From NCBI GenBank assembly GCA_016287075.1, contig JAEEVC010000005.1:1-64000 (forward strand): 64,000 bases of DNA. The letters are read 5' to 3'. The notes beneath the pieces were generated by a model, which was given only the letters and a program-made list of their open reading frames with translations, had not been told where the DNA came from and made no database searches. Source of the DNA: Bacteroidales bacterium (GTDB taxonomy: Bacteria; Bacteroidota; Bacteroidia; Bacteroidales; UBA932). Below are positions 48,221 through 57,723 of the stretch, in pieces; position 1 is the stretch's first letter; every line of letters starts with the position of its first letter. A program made the translations under genes and the position numbers.

Positions 48221-48228
48221 CAAAGATA
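48221..48228 (-). promoter_or_regulatory. -7 promoter box for the acetyltransferase-prfA-queF operon
   Basis: CAAAGATA reads TATCTTTG on the minus strand, 9 nt before the ATG at 48212. Only a very short leader is possible. Confidence 0.6.
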
Positions 48229-48255
48229 CGTATTTTCCGCGGATTAAGGAATCGT

Positions 48256-48338
48256 GAAAGAATAACCTGCATCACCGGTGGCATTTACCCGGACAGGGCT
48301 GCGAAGCAGCAGACACCGGTGATGCAGGTTATTCTTTC
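48256..48338. repeat. Perfect 25-bp inverted repeat with 33-nt loop
   Basis: Arms 48256-48280 and 48314-48338 are fully complementary. A small CTGC/GCAG hairpin lies in the loop. The element fills the gap between mazG and the promoter of the next gene. No T-run follows on either strand, so a plain intrinsic terminator is unlikely; a MITE-like relic or a read-through control hairpin fits as well. Confidence 0.75.
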
Positions 48339-48345
48339 CGTTTCA

Positions 48346-49137
48346 CTAAAGGCCTTTGGCCTTGCCCTCATCCCAGACGGCATCCATCTCGGCGAGGGTC
48401 ATGTCCTTGAGGCTCAGGCCTTTCTTGAGGGTCTGTTCCTCGAGATAATTGAAGCGGCGGCGGAATTTGGAGCAGGAACCGCTCAGCGCGGCCTCCGGAT
48501 CGACCCCATAAAGGCGCGCGGCGTTGATGACCGCGAAAAGCAGGTCGCCGAATTCCTCTTCCTTGTGCTTCTGATCCCCTTCCTCACAGGCCTCCTGCGC
48601 CTCGCCGAACTCCTCGCGGACCTTGTCCCAGACGTCTTCGGGCTTCTCCCAGTCGAATCCGCACCCCCGGGCCTTCTCCTGCATCGAGAGCGCCTTCAGA
48701 ATAGCGGGCATGGCATCCGGAATGCCGGAAAGGACCGTCTTGTTGCCGTCTTTCTCCTTGGCCTTGACCAGTTCCCAGGTATCGGCGATCTCCTTGGCCG
48801 TCGTCGGTTCCCCGGCGTGGGGTCCGAAGACGTGCGGATGACGGAAAACCATTTTGTCACAGACTTTTGCGATGGAATCGGCGATGTCGAAACTCCCCTC
48901 CTCCTCCGCGATCCGGGCATAGAAGACCATATGGTAGAGCAGGTCGCCGATCTCCTTGGCCGTCCCGGCGCGGTCGCCGCGCAGGATGGCGTCACTCAGT
49001 TCATAGACCTCCTCCTCCGTCATCGGGCGGATGGTCTCCATGGTCTGGGCCGCGTTCCAGGGACACTTCTCCCGGAGCTCGTCCATGATGGAAAGCAGGC
49101 GGGAAAAGGCCGCCGTTTTTTCTTCTTGTGTGTGCAT
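48346..49137 (-). CDS. mazG: Nucleoside triphosphate pyrophosphohydrolase MazG
   Basis: A 263-residue MazG with two MazG-type helical domains. Metal-binding acidic clusters are EEVYELSDAI followed by KEIGDLLYHMVF in the first half and KEEEFGDLLFAVIN in the second. It hydrolyses NTPs, including damaged ones, to NMP and pyrophosphate. Length matches the family. It has its own promoter box at 49155-49162 and is divergent from the CoA-transferase gene. Confidence 0.92.
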   Translation of the reverse strand: MHTQEEKTAAFSRLLSIMDELREKCPWNAAQTMETIRPMTEEEVYELSDAILRGDRAGTAKEIGDLLYHMVFYARIAEEEGSFDIADSIAKVCDKMVFRHPHVFGPHAGEPTTAKEIADTWELVKAKEKDGNKTVLSGIPDAMPAILKALSMQEKARGCGFDWEKPEDVWDKVREEFGEAQEACEEGDQKHKEEEFGDLLFAVINAARLYGVDPEAALSGSCSKFRRRFNYLEEQTLKKGLSLKDMTLAEMDAVWDEGKAKGL

Positions 49138-49154
49138 ATCTTCCGAATGAACCG

Positions 49155-49183
49155 CAAAGATACGAAAAGTCTTGCTATCTTTG
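49155..49183. promoter_or_regulatory. Back-to-back promoter boxes for mazG and the CoA-transferase
   Basis: Minus strand TATCTTTG (49162-49155) serves mazG and plus strand TATCTTTG (49176-49183) serves the CoA-transferase. The boxes are identical and 13 bp apart. Confidence 0.65.
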
Positions 49184-49205
49184 CAGACCCTTAACGCAAT
49201 TCAAG

Positions 49206-50504
49206 ATGAAAGAAATCCGTTATGTCAGCGCCGACGAGGCCGTCCGGGTCGTCCGGTCCGGAGACCACATCCACCTGAGCAGCGTGGCCAGCGTTCCCCA
49301 TATCCTGATCCAGGCCCTTTGCCGCCGCGCCGATGCCGGCGAAGTCGAAGACCTCCATTTCCACCATTTCCACACGGAAGGACCGGCCCCTTACAGCGAG
49401 CCGCGGTATGAAGGGATCTTCTTCGACCAGGGTTTCTTCGTCGGTCCCAACGTACGGGCGAATGTCAACGCCGGCTATGCCGACTACCTGCCCGTCCATC
49501 TCGGCGAGTCGCAGAAACTCTACCGCAGCGGCGCGCTCCGCTGCGACGTCGCCATGGTCCAGGTCTCCCTCCCGGACGGGAACGGGATGGTCTCCCTCGG
49601 CACCTCCGTCGACTGCTCCATCGCCGCCATCGAAAGCACGAAGCACGCCATCGCCGTGGTGAACCCGAACGTCCCGTTCGCGTATGGCGACCTCGTCAGC
49701 ATCGACGCCTTCGAATACCTTGTCCAGGACGATACCCCCTTGGTAACCAAGGACTTCGCGGAACCTACCCCGACCGAGGTCCTCATCGGCAAGAACTGCG
49801 CGGAACTCGTTCCGGACGGCGCCTGCATCCAGATGGGCATCGGCGCCCTGCCGAACGCCCTCGCCGCCCAGCTGAAGGACCACAGGGACCTCGGCGTCCA
49901 TACGGAAATGTTCGCCGACGGCATCCTCCGCCTCATCCGGAGCGGGGTCGTCAACGGGGCCAACAAGAAGATCGACCGCGGCCAGGTGGTCGCCTCCTTC
50001 CTCCTCGGCTCGCAGGACGTGTACAGTTTCATCGACCGCAACCCGGCGGTCGCGATGAAGGACATCAAGTATACCAACGACCCCTGGATCATCGCGCAGA
50101 ACCCGCTGATGATGGCCATCAACTCGGCCACCGAAGTCGACCTCACCGGCCAGATCAGCGCGGACTCGATCGGGACCCGCATCTTCTCCGGCACCGGCGG
50201 CCAGCTCGACTTCGTCAAGGGCGCCACGATGTCCGAGGGCGGCAAGTCCGTCACGGCTTTCGCCTCCCGCACCAACAAGGGCAAGAACAAGATTGTCAGC
50301 CACTTGAACCCCGGCGCCGGTGTCGTTACGCCCCGCGCGGACGCCCACTGGATCGTCACCGAATACGGCGCCGTGGACCTCTACGGCAAATCCCTCCAGG
50401 AGCGGGCCCGCCTGCTCATCTCGATCGCCCACCCGGACGACCGGGAAATGCTCGAGCGCGAGGCTTTCGAGCGATTCGGCCCGCATTTCCTGCGGGTGCG
50501 CTAG
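49206..50504 (+). CDS. Acetyl-CoA hydrolase/transferase family CoA-transferase
   Basis: A 432-residue cytosolic CoA-transferase of the Cat1/4-hydroxybutyrate CoA-transferase family. Conserved stretches are MGIGALPNALA, GVHTEMFADGIL with the catalytic Glu, and the C-terminal block WIVTEYGAVDLYGKSLQERA. It moves CoA between acyl-CoA and acetate or another acid, as in anaerobic succinate, propionate or acetate formation. The exact donor is unknown. The ATG at 49206 lies 22 nt behind the promoter box. Confidence 0.88.
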   Translation: MKEIRYVSADEAVRVVRSGDHIHLSSVASVPHILIQALCRRADAGEVEDLHFHHFHTEGPAPYSEPRYEGIFFDQGFFVGPNVRANVNAGYADYLPVHLGESQKLYRSGALRCDVAMVQVSLPDGNGMVSLGTSVDCSIAAIESTKHAIAVVNPNVPFAYGDLVSIDAFEYLVQDDTPLVTKDFAEPTPTEVLIGKNCAELVPDGACIQMGIGALPNALAAQLKDHRDLGVHTEMFADGILRLIRSGVVNGANKKIDRGQVVASFLLGSQDVYSFIDRNPAVAMKDIKYTNDPWIIAQNPLMMAINSATEVDLTGQISADSIGTRIFSGTGGQLDFVKGATMSEGGKSVTAFASRTNKGKNKIVSHLNPGAGVVTPRADAHWIVTEYGAVDLYGKSLQERARLLISIAHPDDREMLEREAFERFGPHFLRVR

Positions 50505-50534
50505 CGGTCCCGGAAACGCCTCACACTGAACGAC

Positions 50535-51599
50535 ATGCTGAACCATATTTTCTTCCTTCCGCTCCTCACGGCCGCCGTCCTTACCGCCGCAGGGTGTTCG
50601 GATAAAGGCCCCGAAGAGGATACCATCCCTACCGGACCGGTCTATTCGAACGTGTATTTCGAGAACCCCGTCATCGCGGCCGACCGGCCCGACCCGACCG
50701 TCTGGCAGTACGGGTCCACCTATTACACGCTTTCCACCGGGGTCAATCCCTACATCTGGACCTCCCCCGACCTGGTGGAATGGACCAAGTCAAGCACCAA
50801 GCCCCACACGACGGACGACGTGCAGGAAGCCAAGAAGGTCGGGACGAAGTTCTGGGCGCCGGACATGGTCAGGATCGGGAACTACTGGAACCTGTACATC
50901 ACGCTGTACAACGCGGCCGCGGACTGCGGCATCGCGCTTTTCCGCTCCACCACGGCCACCGGCCCGTTCACCTGGTCCGGGGTCATCACCCACTCCAGCA
51001 CGAACGGCGGCATCAAGGATACCATTGACCCTGAGGTCGTTACCGACCCGGAAACCGGGAAGGTCTGGCTGTTCTTCGGGAGCACCGGAAAGATGCACCG
51101 GGTGGAACTCAACAAGGACGGGACTGCCCTGGCCGAAGGAGCCACCTACACCCATGTGGCCGGCCTGGACGTCAACGACAACCCCAGCCGCTCCAAGGTG
51201 TTCGAGGGGGCCTATCTCCACAAGCACGGCGACTGGTGGTACCTGTTCGCCAGCGCCGGCCTCTATCTCGACGCCACCTACCGCATGGTGGTGGGCCGCA
51301 GCAAGTCGCTGCTCGGGGAATTCGTGGACAAGGAAGGCCGGAAGATGACGGAGGGGTTCGCCTCCGAGGTGATCGCGAGCCAGTCAGGTGACGCCTTCTT
51401 CGGCCCCGGCCACAACAGTGAGATCTTCACGGACAGGATCGGTCAGGACTACATCCTGTACCACTGCCACAACGAAAGCGTAGAGGGCTCTGCGACAAGG
51501 AGATACCTCATGTTGCAACGGCTCTATTGGGACGAGGAGGGCTGGCCCTATGTCAAGGACGGGAAGCCGGCCGCGCGGGATGTCGCGCCCAAACTTTAG
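50535..51599 (+). CDS. GH43-family glycoside hydrolase lipoprotein
   Basis: A 354-residue lipoprotein (lipobox TAAGC, Cys21) with the five-bladed propeller of GH43. The expected catalytic residues are visible: the base Asp53 in RPDPTV, the pKa-modulating Asp in DTIDPEV and the acid Glu in KVFEGAYL. GH43 enzymes cleave arabinans, arabinoxylans or galactans, probably at the cell surface here. It follows the CoA-transferase by 30 nt but is not obviously related. A terminator hairpin separates it from the convergent GH2 gene. Confidence 0.85.
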   Translation: MLNHIFFLPLLTAAVLTAAGCSDKGPEEDTIPTGPVYSNVYFENPVIAADRPDPTVWQYGSTYYTLSTGVNPYIWTSPDLVEWTKSSTKPHTTDDVQEAKKVGTKFWAPDMVRIGNYWNLYITLYNAAADCGIALFRSTTATGPFTWSGVITHSSTNGGIKDTIDPEVVTDPETGKVWLFFGSTGKMHRVELNKDGTALAEGATYTHVAGLDVNDNPSRSKVFEGAYLHKHGDWWYLFASAGLYLDATYRMVVGRSKSLLGEFVDKEGRKMTEGFASEVIASQSGDAFFGPGHNSEIFTDRIGQDYILYHCHNESVEGSATRRYLMLQRLYWDEEGWPYVKDGKPAARDVAPKL

Positions 51600-51614
51600 C
51601 AGCCGATCCATGAC

Positions 51615-51644
51615 AAAGCCGCGCCGGAATCCCAGCGCGGCTTT
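51615..51644. terminator. Bidirectional terminator between GH43 and GH2 genes
   Basis: A perfect 10-bp stem (AAAGCCGCGC at 51615-51624 and GCGCGGCTTT at 51635-51644) with a 10-nt loop lies between convergent genes. Confidence 0.75.
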
Positions 51645-51662
51645 CCATATTAGGGCCATCCC

Positions 51663-53540
51663 CTATTTCAATTCCTGGATGATCCTCCGGTTGACGGCCC
51701 GGACACGGCCTTCGTCCACCTTGAGGACCTCACGGTCGTAGGTCAGCAGGCCGTTGACCTCGATCTCGCAGTCGGTCGTCTGGGTGTAGACGGCGCCGGA
51801 GGTGCCGCGGCCGACCAGGTCGAGGAGCTGGAGGGCATAGCGCACGTAGGTGTCCGTGACGTCCTTCGGGGTCTTGTACTGGATGTATCCCCAGTTCTTG
51901 TCGGGTTGCCAGAGGTGGCCTTCGAGCGGAAGGCCGATGCCGCCGTATTCCCCGACGACGTTGGCCTCCTTCGTGCTCCAGAGGTACTGGGACGGGTTCG
52001 GATAGTGGTGGCAGTCGAGGATGTCGCCGCATTCGCGGTGGTTGCCGCCGGAAGCCGCGTTCACCAGGCGGGTCGGATCCTGGGCCTTCGTGAATTCGAC
52101 GGCCTTTTCCGTATCGAACTGGCCCCAGGCCTCATTGAACGGGACCCACACCGTGATGCAGGGGAACACCTTGCGGGCAGCGATGATTTCGCCCCATTCC
52201 TTGTAATAATTGGCCTTCGCCCCGTCGGAGAGTTCGGCGTCGTCGCCGTCCCCGAAGTCACGGTAGCGCCACTTGCCTTTCTGGCCGTTGGTCATCGAGG
52301 GCATGTCCTGCCAGACCATCAGTCCGAGCCGGTCGCACCAGTAGTACCAGCGGGCGGGCTCGACCTTGACATGCTTGCGGATCATATTGAATCCCAGGTC
52401 TTTCGTCTTCACGAGGTCATAGACCATCGCCGCTTCGGTCGGGGCCGTGTACAGGCCGTCCGGCCACCAGCCCTGGTCCAGGGGACCGTAGTTGAAGAGC
52501 GGCTTCCCGTTCAATCCGAGCGCCCGGAAGCCCTTGGCATCCTTCACGAGGGATACCTCCCGGTAAGCGGTATACCCATAGACGGTATCCAGCACCTTCT
52601 GGTCGCGGAGGATGCTGATGCGGAGCGGATACAGGTAGGGATCGTCCGGGGTCCAGGGATGAAGGGCGGCTCCCGGGAAGACGGCCTTCCCTCCGGAGAG
52701 GAAACGGGTCTCGACCACCTGCAAGGCCGGAAGGTTCGTATGCTCCACGTCCAGGCCGGAGCCCCCGGATAGCAGTTCCACACGGATGGCGTCCCCGTCC
52801 TGAAGCCCGGCCGCATCGACGGTAACAGCCAGATAATGCTTTGATACGGAAGCGTTTACAGCATATGAGAGCACATGCACGGGAGCGACGGGTTCCAGCC
52901 AGACGCTCTGCCAGATCCCGGTCACGGACGTGTACCAGATGCCATGGGCGTCGCGGACCTGCTTGCCGCGCGGGATGTCACCGTGCTCCCCGAACGCGTT
53001 CCCGTCCATCGGGTCCCAGACCTTGACGACGAGCTGCTGCTTGCCGACCTTCTTCAGGAACGGCGTGATATTGAAGGAAAAAGGCGCATAGCCGCCCGTG
53101 TGCGAACCGGCCAGCTTGCCGTTGACCCAGACTTCGGCCGACCAGTCCACCGCCTCGAAATGCAGGAGGACCTGCTGCTTCTTCCAGGTGGACGGGACGG
53201 TGAAGGTGCGCTCATACCAGAGGGCTTCGTCCGTCTCCATCATCCGGCCGACCCCGGAAAGGGAGGACTGGATGGGGAACGGAACGAGGATCTGCCCTTC
53301 GGAGGCGGGCTTTGCCGCATCCTTCGGGGCCACGGCGTAATTCCATAAACCGTTCAGGCTCTGCCATTCGCCGCGCAGCAGCTGCGGGCGGGGATGCTCG
53401 GGGCGGGCATATTGCGGACTGACATCGGCCGCCCAGCGGGTTTTGATCCGGTCCCCGGCGGGGGCATAGGACGTCTGCGCGGAAGCAGAAAGGGAGAGGA
53501 GGGAGACGGCGAAAAGGGCCGTCAGGATGTGGATTCTCAT
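51663..53540 (-). CDS. Secreted GH2-family glycoside hydrolase
   Basis: A 625-residue exported enzyme (signal peptide ending SASAQ) with the GH2 order: sugar-binding jelly roll (about 50-215, WYERTFTVP and WVNGKLAGSHTGGY), Ig-like domain (about 225-335) and TIM barrel. The acid/base Glu is in VPFNEAWGQFD and the nucleophile Glu probably in NVVGEYGGIGLP. Typical activities are beta-galactosidase, beta-glucuronidase or beta-mannosidase; which one is not decidable. The ATG at 53540 begins the signal peptide. It is divergent from the uronate operon. Confidence 0.87.
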   Translation of the reverse strand: MRIHILTALFAVSLLSLSASAQTSYAPAGDRIKTRWAADVSPQYARPEHPRPQLLRGEWQSLNGLWNYAVAPKDAAKPASEGQILVPFPIQSSLSGVGRMMETDEALWYERTFTVPSTWKKQQVLLHFEAVDWSAEVWVNGKLAGSHTGGYAPFSFNITPFLKKVGKQQLVVKVWDPMDGNAFGEHGDIPRGKQVRDAHGIWYTSVTGIWQSVWLEPVAPVHVLSYAVNASVSKHYLAVTVDAAGLQDGDAIRVELLSGGSGLDVEHTNLPALQVVETRFLSGGKAVFPGAALHPWTPDDPYLYPLRISILRDQKVLDTVYGYTAYREVSLVKDAKGFRALGLNGKPLFNYGPLDQGWWPDGLYTAPTEAAMVYDLVKTKDLGFNMIRKHVKVEPARWYYWCDRLGLMVWQDMPSMTNGQKGKWRYRDFGDGDDAELSDGAKANYYKEWGEIIAARKVFPCITVWVPFNEAWGQFDTEKAVEFTKAQDPTRLVNAASGGNHRECGDILDCHHYPNPSQYLWSTKEANVVGEYGGIGLPLEGHLWQPDKNWGYIQYKTPKDVTDTYVRYALQLLDLVGRGTSGAVYTQTTDCEIEVNGLLTYDREVLKVDEGRVRAVNRRIIQELK

Positions 53541-53597
53541 GTCAGGATAATAGCTTTGCCCAAAGGTCGGGGTTTTCCCCGGAAAAAGCAAACCCAT

Positions 53598-53629
53598 TTT
53601 GGGAATTCGTATATTCCTTCGTATATTTG
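53598..53629 (+). promoter_or_regulatory. Promoter of the unsaturated-uronate operon
   Basis: TTTG (53598-53601), a 20-nt spacer and TATATTTG (53622-53629) match the Bacteroidetes consensus. The leader to the kduD ATG is about 25 nt. Confidence 0.7.
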
Positions 53630-53659
53630 CGGAGATAGAATCATGAAACACAAAGCAAT

Positions 53660-54463
53660 ATGACCAACCCTTTTTCCCTCGAAGGCAAAAACGCCTGGAT
53701 CACCGGCGCCTCCTACGGCATCGGCTTCAACATCGCGAAGGCTTTCGTCGCCGCCGGCGCGAAGCACATCATCTTCAATGACATCAATGAAGCCGCCCTC
53801 GAGCGCGGTCTCGCCAACTACAGGGAGGCGGGCATCACGAACGTGACCGGCTATGTCTGCGACGTCACCGACGAAAAGGCCGTCAAGGCCCTGGTGGAGC
53901 GCATCCACGCCGAGGTCGGCCAGATCGACATCCTCGTCAACAACGCCGGCATCATCAAGCGCATCCCGATGCACGAGATGAAGCGCGAGGAATTCCAGCA
54001 GGTCATCGACGTGGACCTCGTGGCCCCGTACATCGTCTCCGCCGCCGTCCTTCCCGAAATGATGGAGCGCCGCGAAGGGAAGATCATCAACATCTGCTCG
54101 ATGATGTCCGAACTCGGCCGCGAGACCGTCTCCGCCTATGCGGCGGCCAAGGGCGGCCTCAAGATGCTGACCCGCAACATCTGCTCCGAGTACGGCGAAT
54201 ACAACATCCAGTGCAACGGCATCGGCCCCGGCTACATCGCCACGCCGCAGACCGCCCCGCTCCGCGAGCGCCAGCCCGACGGCAGCCGCCATCCCTTCGA
54301 CAGCTTCATCTGCGCGAAGACCCCGGCCGGCCGCTGGCTCGACCCGAGCGAACTCGGCGGCCCGGCCGTGTTCCTGGCCTCCCACGCCTCCGACGCGGTC
54401 AACGGCCACGTCCTCTATGTGGACGGCGGCATCCTCGCCTATATCGGCAAGCAGCCCAAGTAG
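53660..54463 (+). CDS. kduD: KduD-like dehydrogenase (2-keto-3-deoxygluconate formation)
   Basis: A 267-residue short-chain dehydrogenase without a signal peptide, hence cytosolic. It has the TGASYGIG cofactor loop, NNAG, the catalytic Ser in CSMMSELG and YAAAK (Tyr-x3-Lys). The KduD branch reduces 2,5-diketo-3-deoxygluconate to 2-keto-3-deoxygluconate with NAD(P)H; gluconate 5-dehydrogenase is a close alternative. Its place in an operon with kduI and a GH88 enzyme supports KduD. It is the first gene of the operon. Confidence 0.87.
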   Translation: MTNPFSLEGKNAWITGASYGIGFNIAKAFVAAGAKHIIFNDINEAALERGLANYREAGITNVTGYVCDVTDEKAVKALVERIHAEVGQIDILVNNAGIIKRIPMHEMKREEFQQVIDVDLVAPYIVSAAVLPEMMERREGKIINICSMMSELGRETVSAYAAAKGGLKMLTRNICSEYGEYNIQCNGIGPGYIATPQTAPLRERQPDGSRHPFDSFICAKTPAGRWLDPSELGGPAVFLASHASDAVNGHVLYVDGGILAYIGKQPK

Positions 54464-54469
54464 TTCCGC

Positions 54470-55417
54470 ATGTCGCTCAAAGCCCTCGTCCCCGCCTGCA
54501 TCCTGCTGCTCGCCGCGGCAGGATGCTCGCCGAAGACGGTCTGCTGCGGGGAAATCCGTGCCGACCGCCTCGACGACCTGGTCTGGGAAAACGAATTCAG
54601 CGGCTACCGGGCCTTCGGTCCCGCGCTGCAGGCAAAGGGCGAACGCGCATTCGGCTACGACATCTTCACCAAGAGCGTCCCGTATCCCGTCCTCCACGCG
54701 CGCTATGAAAAAGCGCTGGACCCCGGCACCAAGGCCGAGATCAAGCGACTGCGGAAAGCGGGCCTCGCGGAACGGGCCGACAGTCTCCACGACGCCGTCT
54801 CCTTCCACCTGGACCACGGCGACGGCATGGACTCCTTCGGCGTCGGGCCGACGCTCGGCTGCGGCACCGCCGCCCTGCTCGACAGGGAAGGCGGCATCGT
54901 CTATCCCTGGTGCTGGGAAAGCGCCGAGATCCTGGAGAACGGCCCGAAGCGCTTCAAGGTCCGCCTGCAATACAGCCCGGTCGAGGTCGACGGCCGGAGG
55001 GTCGTCGAACGCCGCATCATCACCCTCGACAAGGGCAGCCGCCTCAACCGGGTCGAAATCCATTTCGACGGGCTCGACAGGCCGCAGCCCCTCGTGGTCG
55101 GCATCGTCGTCCACAAGGAGAACCCGCAGGGCTACCGCCTCGGGGCCGACTACCTCGCGACCGCCGACCTCGGCGACCGCAACGTGGGGAAAAACGGCGA
55201 GATGTACTGCGGCGTCCGGTTCTCCGGCACCTTCGACAAGACCGCGTTCGTCCCGCTCGACAAACCTGTCGCGGGCGCCGTCGGGCACGTCCTCGGCTAC
55301 ACGACCTATGTCCCCGGCACCGTCCTCACCTACTGGTTCGGCTCCGCCTGGTCCAAGGGCGGCGTCCCGGACCTCGACGGCTGGGAAACGATCCTCAAGC
55401 AATTCAAGAAGAAATAA
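54470..55417 (+). CDS. DUF4861 lipoprotein
   Basis: A 315-residue predicted lipoprotein (lipobox LAAAGC) of the DUF4861 family, often encoded beside uronate or pectin degradation genes in Bacteroidetes. A possible beta-rich fold spans 70-300 (SFHLDHGDGMDSFGVGPTLG and the later VEIHFDGL). No catalytic motif can be proven. It starts 6 nt after kduD and ends 0 nt before the permease gene, so it is clearly part of the operon. A periplasmic role with unsaturated oligouronides is likely. Confidence 0.75.
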   Translation: MSLKALVPACILLLAAAGCSPKTVCCGEIRADRLDDLVWENEFSGYRAFGPALQAKGERAFGYDIFTKSVPYPVLHARYEKALDPGTKAEIKRLRKAGLAERADSLHDAVSFHLDHGDGMDSFGVGPTLGCGTAALLDREGGIVYPWCWESAEILENGPKRFKVRLQYSPVEVDGRRVVERRIITLDKGSRLNRVEIHFDGLDRPQPLVVGIVVHKENPQGYRLGADYLATADLGDRNVGKNGEMYCGVRFSGTFDKTAFVPLDKPVAGAVGHVLGYTTYVPGTVLTYWFGSAWSKGGVPDLDGWETILKQFKKK

Positions 55418-56791
55418 ATGGAATCCGTATTCAGTTACATCCTGGGCCTCGGCGCGGCCGTGATGATGCCGGTGATCTTCACGATCCTCGGCGCCTGCAT
55501 CGGCATCAAGTTCGGCAAGGCCCTCCGCAGCGGCCTGCTGATCGGCGTGGGCTTCGTCGGCCTGTCCGTCGTGACGGCCCTCCTCACCTCCAGCCTGAGC
55601 GGCCCGCTCAAGCAGATGGCGGAAATCTACGGCCTGGAGCTCGGCATTTTCGACATGGGCTGGCCGGCGGCCGCCTCTGTGGCCTACAACACCACAGTCG
55701 GCGCCTTCATCATCCCGGTCTGCCTCGGCATCAATGTCCTCCTGCTGCTGCTCCGCTGCACGAAGACCATCAACATCGACCTCTGGAACTACTGGCATTA
55801 CGCCTTCATCGGCGCGGTCGTCTATTTCGCGACGCAGAACATCTGGTGGGGCTTTTTCGCCGCCATCATCTGCTTCGTCATCACCCTGTTCGTCGCGGAC
55901 CTGACCACGAAGAAATTCCAGGCCTACTATGACAACCTGGAGGGCATCTCCATCCCCCAGCCCTTCGTCCAGGGCTTCGTTCCCTTCGCCGAGGGCATCA
56001 ACTGGTGCCTCGACAAGATTCCCGGGATGGACAAGCTCAACATCGATGCGGAAGGCATGAAAAAGCGCTTCGGCGTGCTTGGGGAGCCCCTTTTCATCGG
56101 CGTCATCGTCGGCTGCGGCATCGGCATCCTCGCCTGCGACAGCTGGAAGGGCTTCGTGGACGGGATCCCCGGCATCCTCGGCCTCGGCATCAAGATGGGC
56201 GCCGTGATGGAACTGATCCCCCGCATCACCGGCCTGTTCATCGAGGGCCTCAAGCCCATCTCCGACGCCACCCGCGAACTGGTCGCCAAGCGGTTCAACG
56301 GCCGGGAGATTTCCATCGGCATGAGCCCGGCGCTGGTCATCGGCCACCCGACGACCCTCGTCGTCTCCATCATCCTCATCCCGGTGCTCCTCTTCCTGTC
56401 GGTCGTGCTCCCGGGCAACGAATTCCTGCCCTTGGCCTCCCTGGCGGGCATTTTCTACGTCTTCCCGGCCGTCCTGCCCGTCACGAAGGGCAACGTACTG
56501 AAGACCTTCATCGTCGGCCTTGTCGCCGTGACCGTCGGCCTCTACTTCGTCACCGACCTCGCCCCTTATTTCACCCAGGCCGCCCAGGACGTGTACGCCC
56601 GGACGCAGGATGCCGCCGTCGCCATCCCCGATGGCTTCCAGGGCGGCTCGCTGGACTTCGCCTCCAGCCTCTTCTCCTGGGTCATCTTCCACTGCGTCCA
56701 CTCCTTCAAGTGGATCGGCAGCGGCCTCCTGGTCGTCGGAACGACCGTCCTCGCCATCATCAACCGGCGCAGAATCATCATGAACAAATAG
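55418..56791 (+). CDS. Orphan galactitol-type PTS EIIC permease
   Basis: A 457-residue integral membrane protein of the EIIC galactitol family (GatC-like), with about ten hydrophobic segments and the conserved interior blocks [20 protein letters not shown] and [18 protein letters not shown] normally moves sugar only while EIIB phosphorylates it. No EIIA, EIIB, HPr or EI is in this window, and Bacteroidetes generally lack a full PTS. It may thus work as a facilitator or cation-coupled porter. The operon suggests the cargo is an unsaturated-uronate product. It starts directly at the previous stop. Confidence 0.85.
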   Translation: MESVFSYILGLGAAVMMPVIFTILGACIGIKFGKALRSGLLIGVGFVGLSVVTALLTSSLSGPLKQMAEIYGLELGIFDMGWPAAASVAYNTTVGAFIIPVCLGINVLLLLLRCTKTINIDLWNYWHYAFIGAVVYFATQNIWWGFFAAIICFVITLFVADLTTKKFQAYYDNLEGISIPQPFVQGFVPFAEGINWCLDKIPGMDKLNIDAEGMKKRFGVLGEPLFIGVIVGCGIGILACDSWKGFVDGIPGILGLGIKMGAVMELIPRITGLFIEGLKPISDATRELVAKRFNGREISIGMSPALVIGHPTTLVVSIILIPVLLFLSVVLPGNEFLPLASLAGIFYVFPAVLPVTKGNVLKTFIVGLVAVTVGLYFVTDLAPYFTQAAQDVYARTQDAAVAIPDGFQGGSLDFASSLFSWVIFHCVHSFKWIGSGLLVVGTTVLAIINRRRIIMNK

Positions 56792-56798
56792 TCTCCCC

Positions 56799-57719
56799 AT
56801 GAAAAAAATCCTCCTTTCTTTCCTCAGCCTTATCACCGTCTTTAACGCCATGGCACAAGTGAATTACCGGATGCAGACCGCCTGCCACCCGCAGGACGCC
56901 AAGAACTACGATACGAAAACCCTCCGCGAGCGTTTCATGATGGAAAAGGTCATGGTCGCGGACGAGATCAACCTGACGTACTCGATGTACGACCGGTTCA
57001 TCTTCGGCGGCGCCATGCCCGTCTCCAGGACCCTTGTCCTCGAGACCATCGACCCGCTCAAGGCCCCCTATTTCCTCTATTCCCGTGAACTCGGCGTCAT
57101 CAACATCGGCGGCGAGGGCGTCGTCACAGTGGACGGCAAGGAATACCTCCTGAAGTTCAAGGAGGCCCTCTACGTCGGCCGCGGCTGCAAGGATGTGACC
57201 TTCCGCAGCAAGAATCCCGCGGAGCCGGCGAAGTTCTACCTCAACAGCGCCACCGCCCACAAGGCCTACAAGACCCAGCTCATCACCATCGACGGCCGGA
57301 AGGGTTCGCTCAAGGCGAATTCCTTCGCCGCCGGCAAGATGGAGGACAGCAACGACCGCGTCATCAACCAGCTGATTGTCAATAACGTACTCGAAGAAGG
57401 ACCGTGCCAGCTGCAGATGGGCCTGACCGAACTCAAGCCCGGCAGCGTCTGGAATACGATGCCCGCGCACACCCACGCCCGCCGCATCGAGGCCTACTTC
57501 TATTTCAACGTCACGCCCGGCAACATGATCTGCCACCTGATGGGAGAACCGCAGGAGGAACGCCTCGTCTGGCTCGCCAACGAGCAGGCCATCATGTCCC
57601 CGGAATGGTCCATCCATGCCGCCGCCGGCACCTCCAACTACATGTTCATCTGGGGCATGGCGGGCGAGAACCTCGACTATGGCGACATGGACAAGATCCA
57701 GTACACCGAAATGCGCTAG
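56799..57719 (+). CDS. kduI: 5-keto-4-deoxyuronate isomerase KduI with signal peptide
   Basis: A 306-residue KduI, which isomerises 4-deoxy-L-threo-5-hexosulose uronate to 2,5-diketo-3-deoxygluconate. It is colinear with E. coli KduI as I recall it, with metal ligands in [15 protein letters not shown] (His, His, Glu) and in [12 protein letters not shown] (His). Unlike E. coli KduI, it has about 20 extra N-terminal residues forming a signal peptide ([19 protein letters not shown]), so the enzyme is probably periplasmic. It lies between the EIIC permease and the GH88 gene, 7 nt behind the former. Confidence 0.92.
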   Translation: MKKILLSFLSLITVFNAMAQVNYRMQTACHPQDAKNYDTKTLRERFMMEKVMVADEINLTYSMYDRFIFGGAMPVSRTLVLETIDPLKAPYFLYSRELGVINIGGEGVVTVDGKEYLLKFKEALYVGRGCKDVTFRSKNPAEPAKFYLNSATAHKAYKTQLITIDGRKGSLKANSFAAGKMEDSNDRVINQLIVNNVLEEGPCQLQMGLTELKPGSVWNTMPAHTHARRIEAYFYFNVTPGNMICHLMGEPQEERLVWLANEQAIMSPEWSIHAAAGTSNYMFIWGMAGENLDYGDMDKIQYTEMR

Positions 57720-57723
57720 TCCC

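Noticed and set aside
53537..56851. Long antisense reading frame opposite the uronate operon
   Set aside because: Its composition is Asp/Glu/Gly/Ala-rich low-complexity typical of an antisense shadow of GC-rich genes, while the plus-strand genes have clear family motifs.
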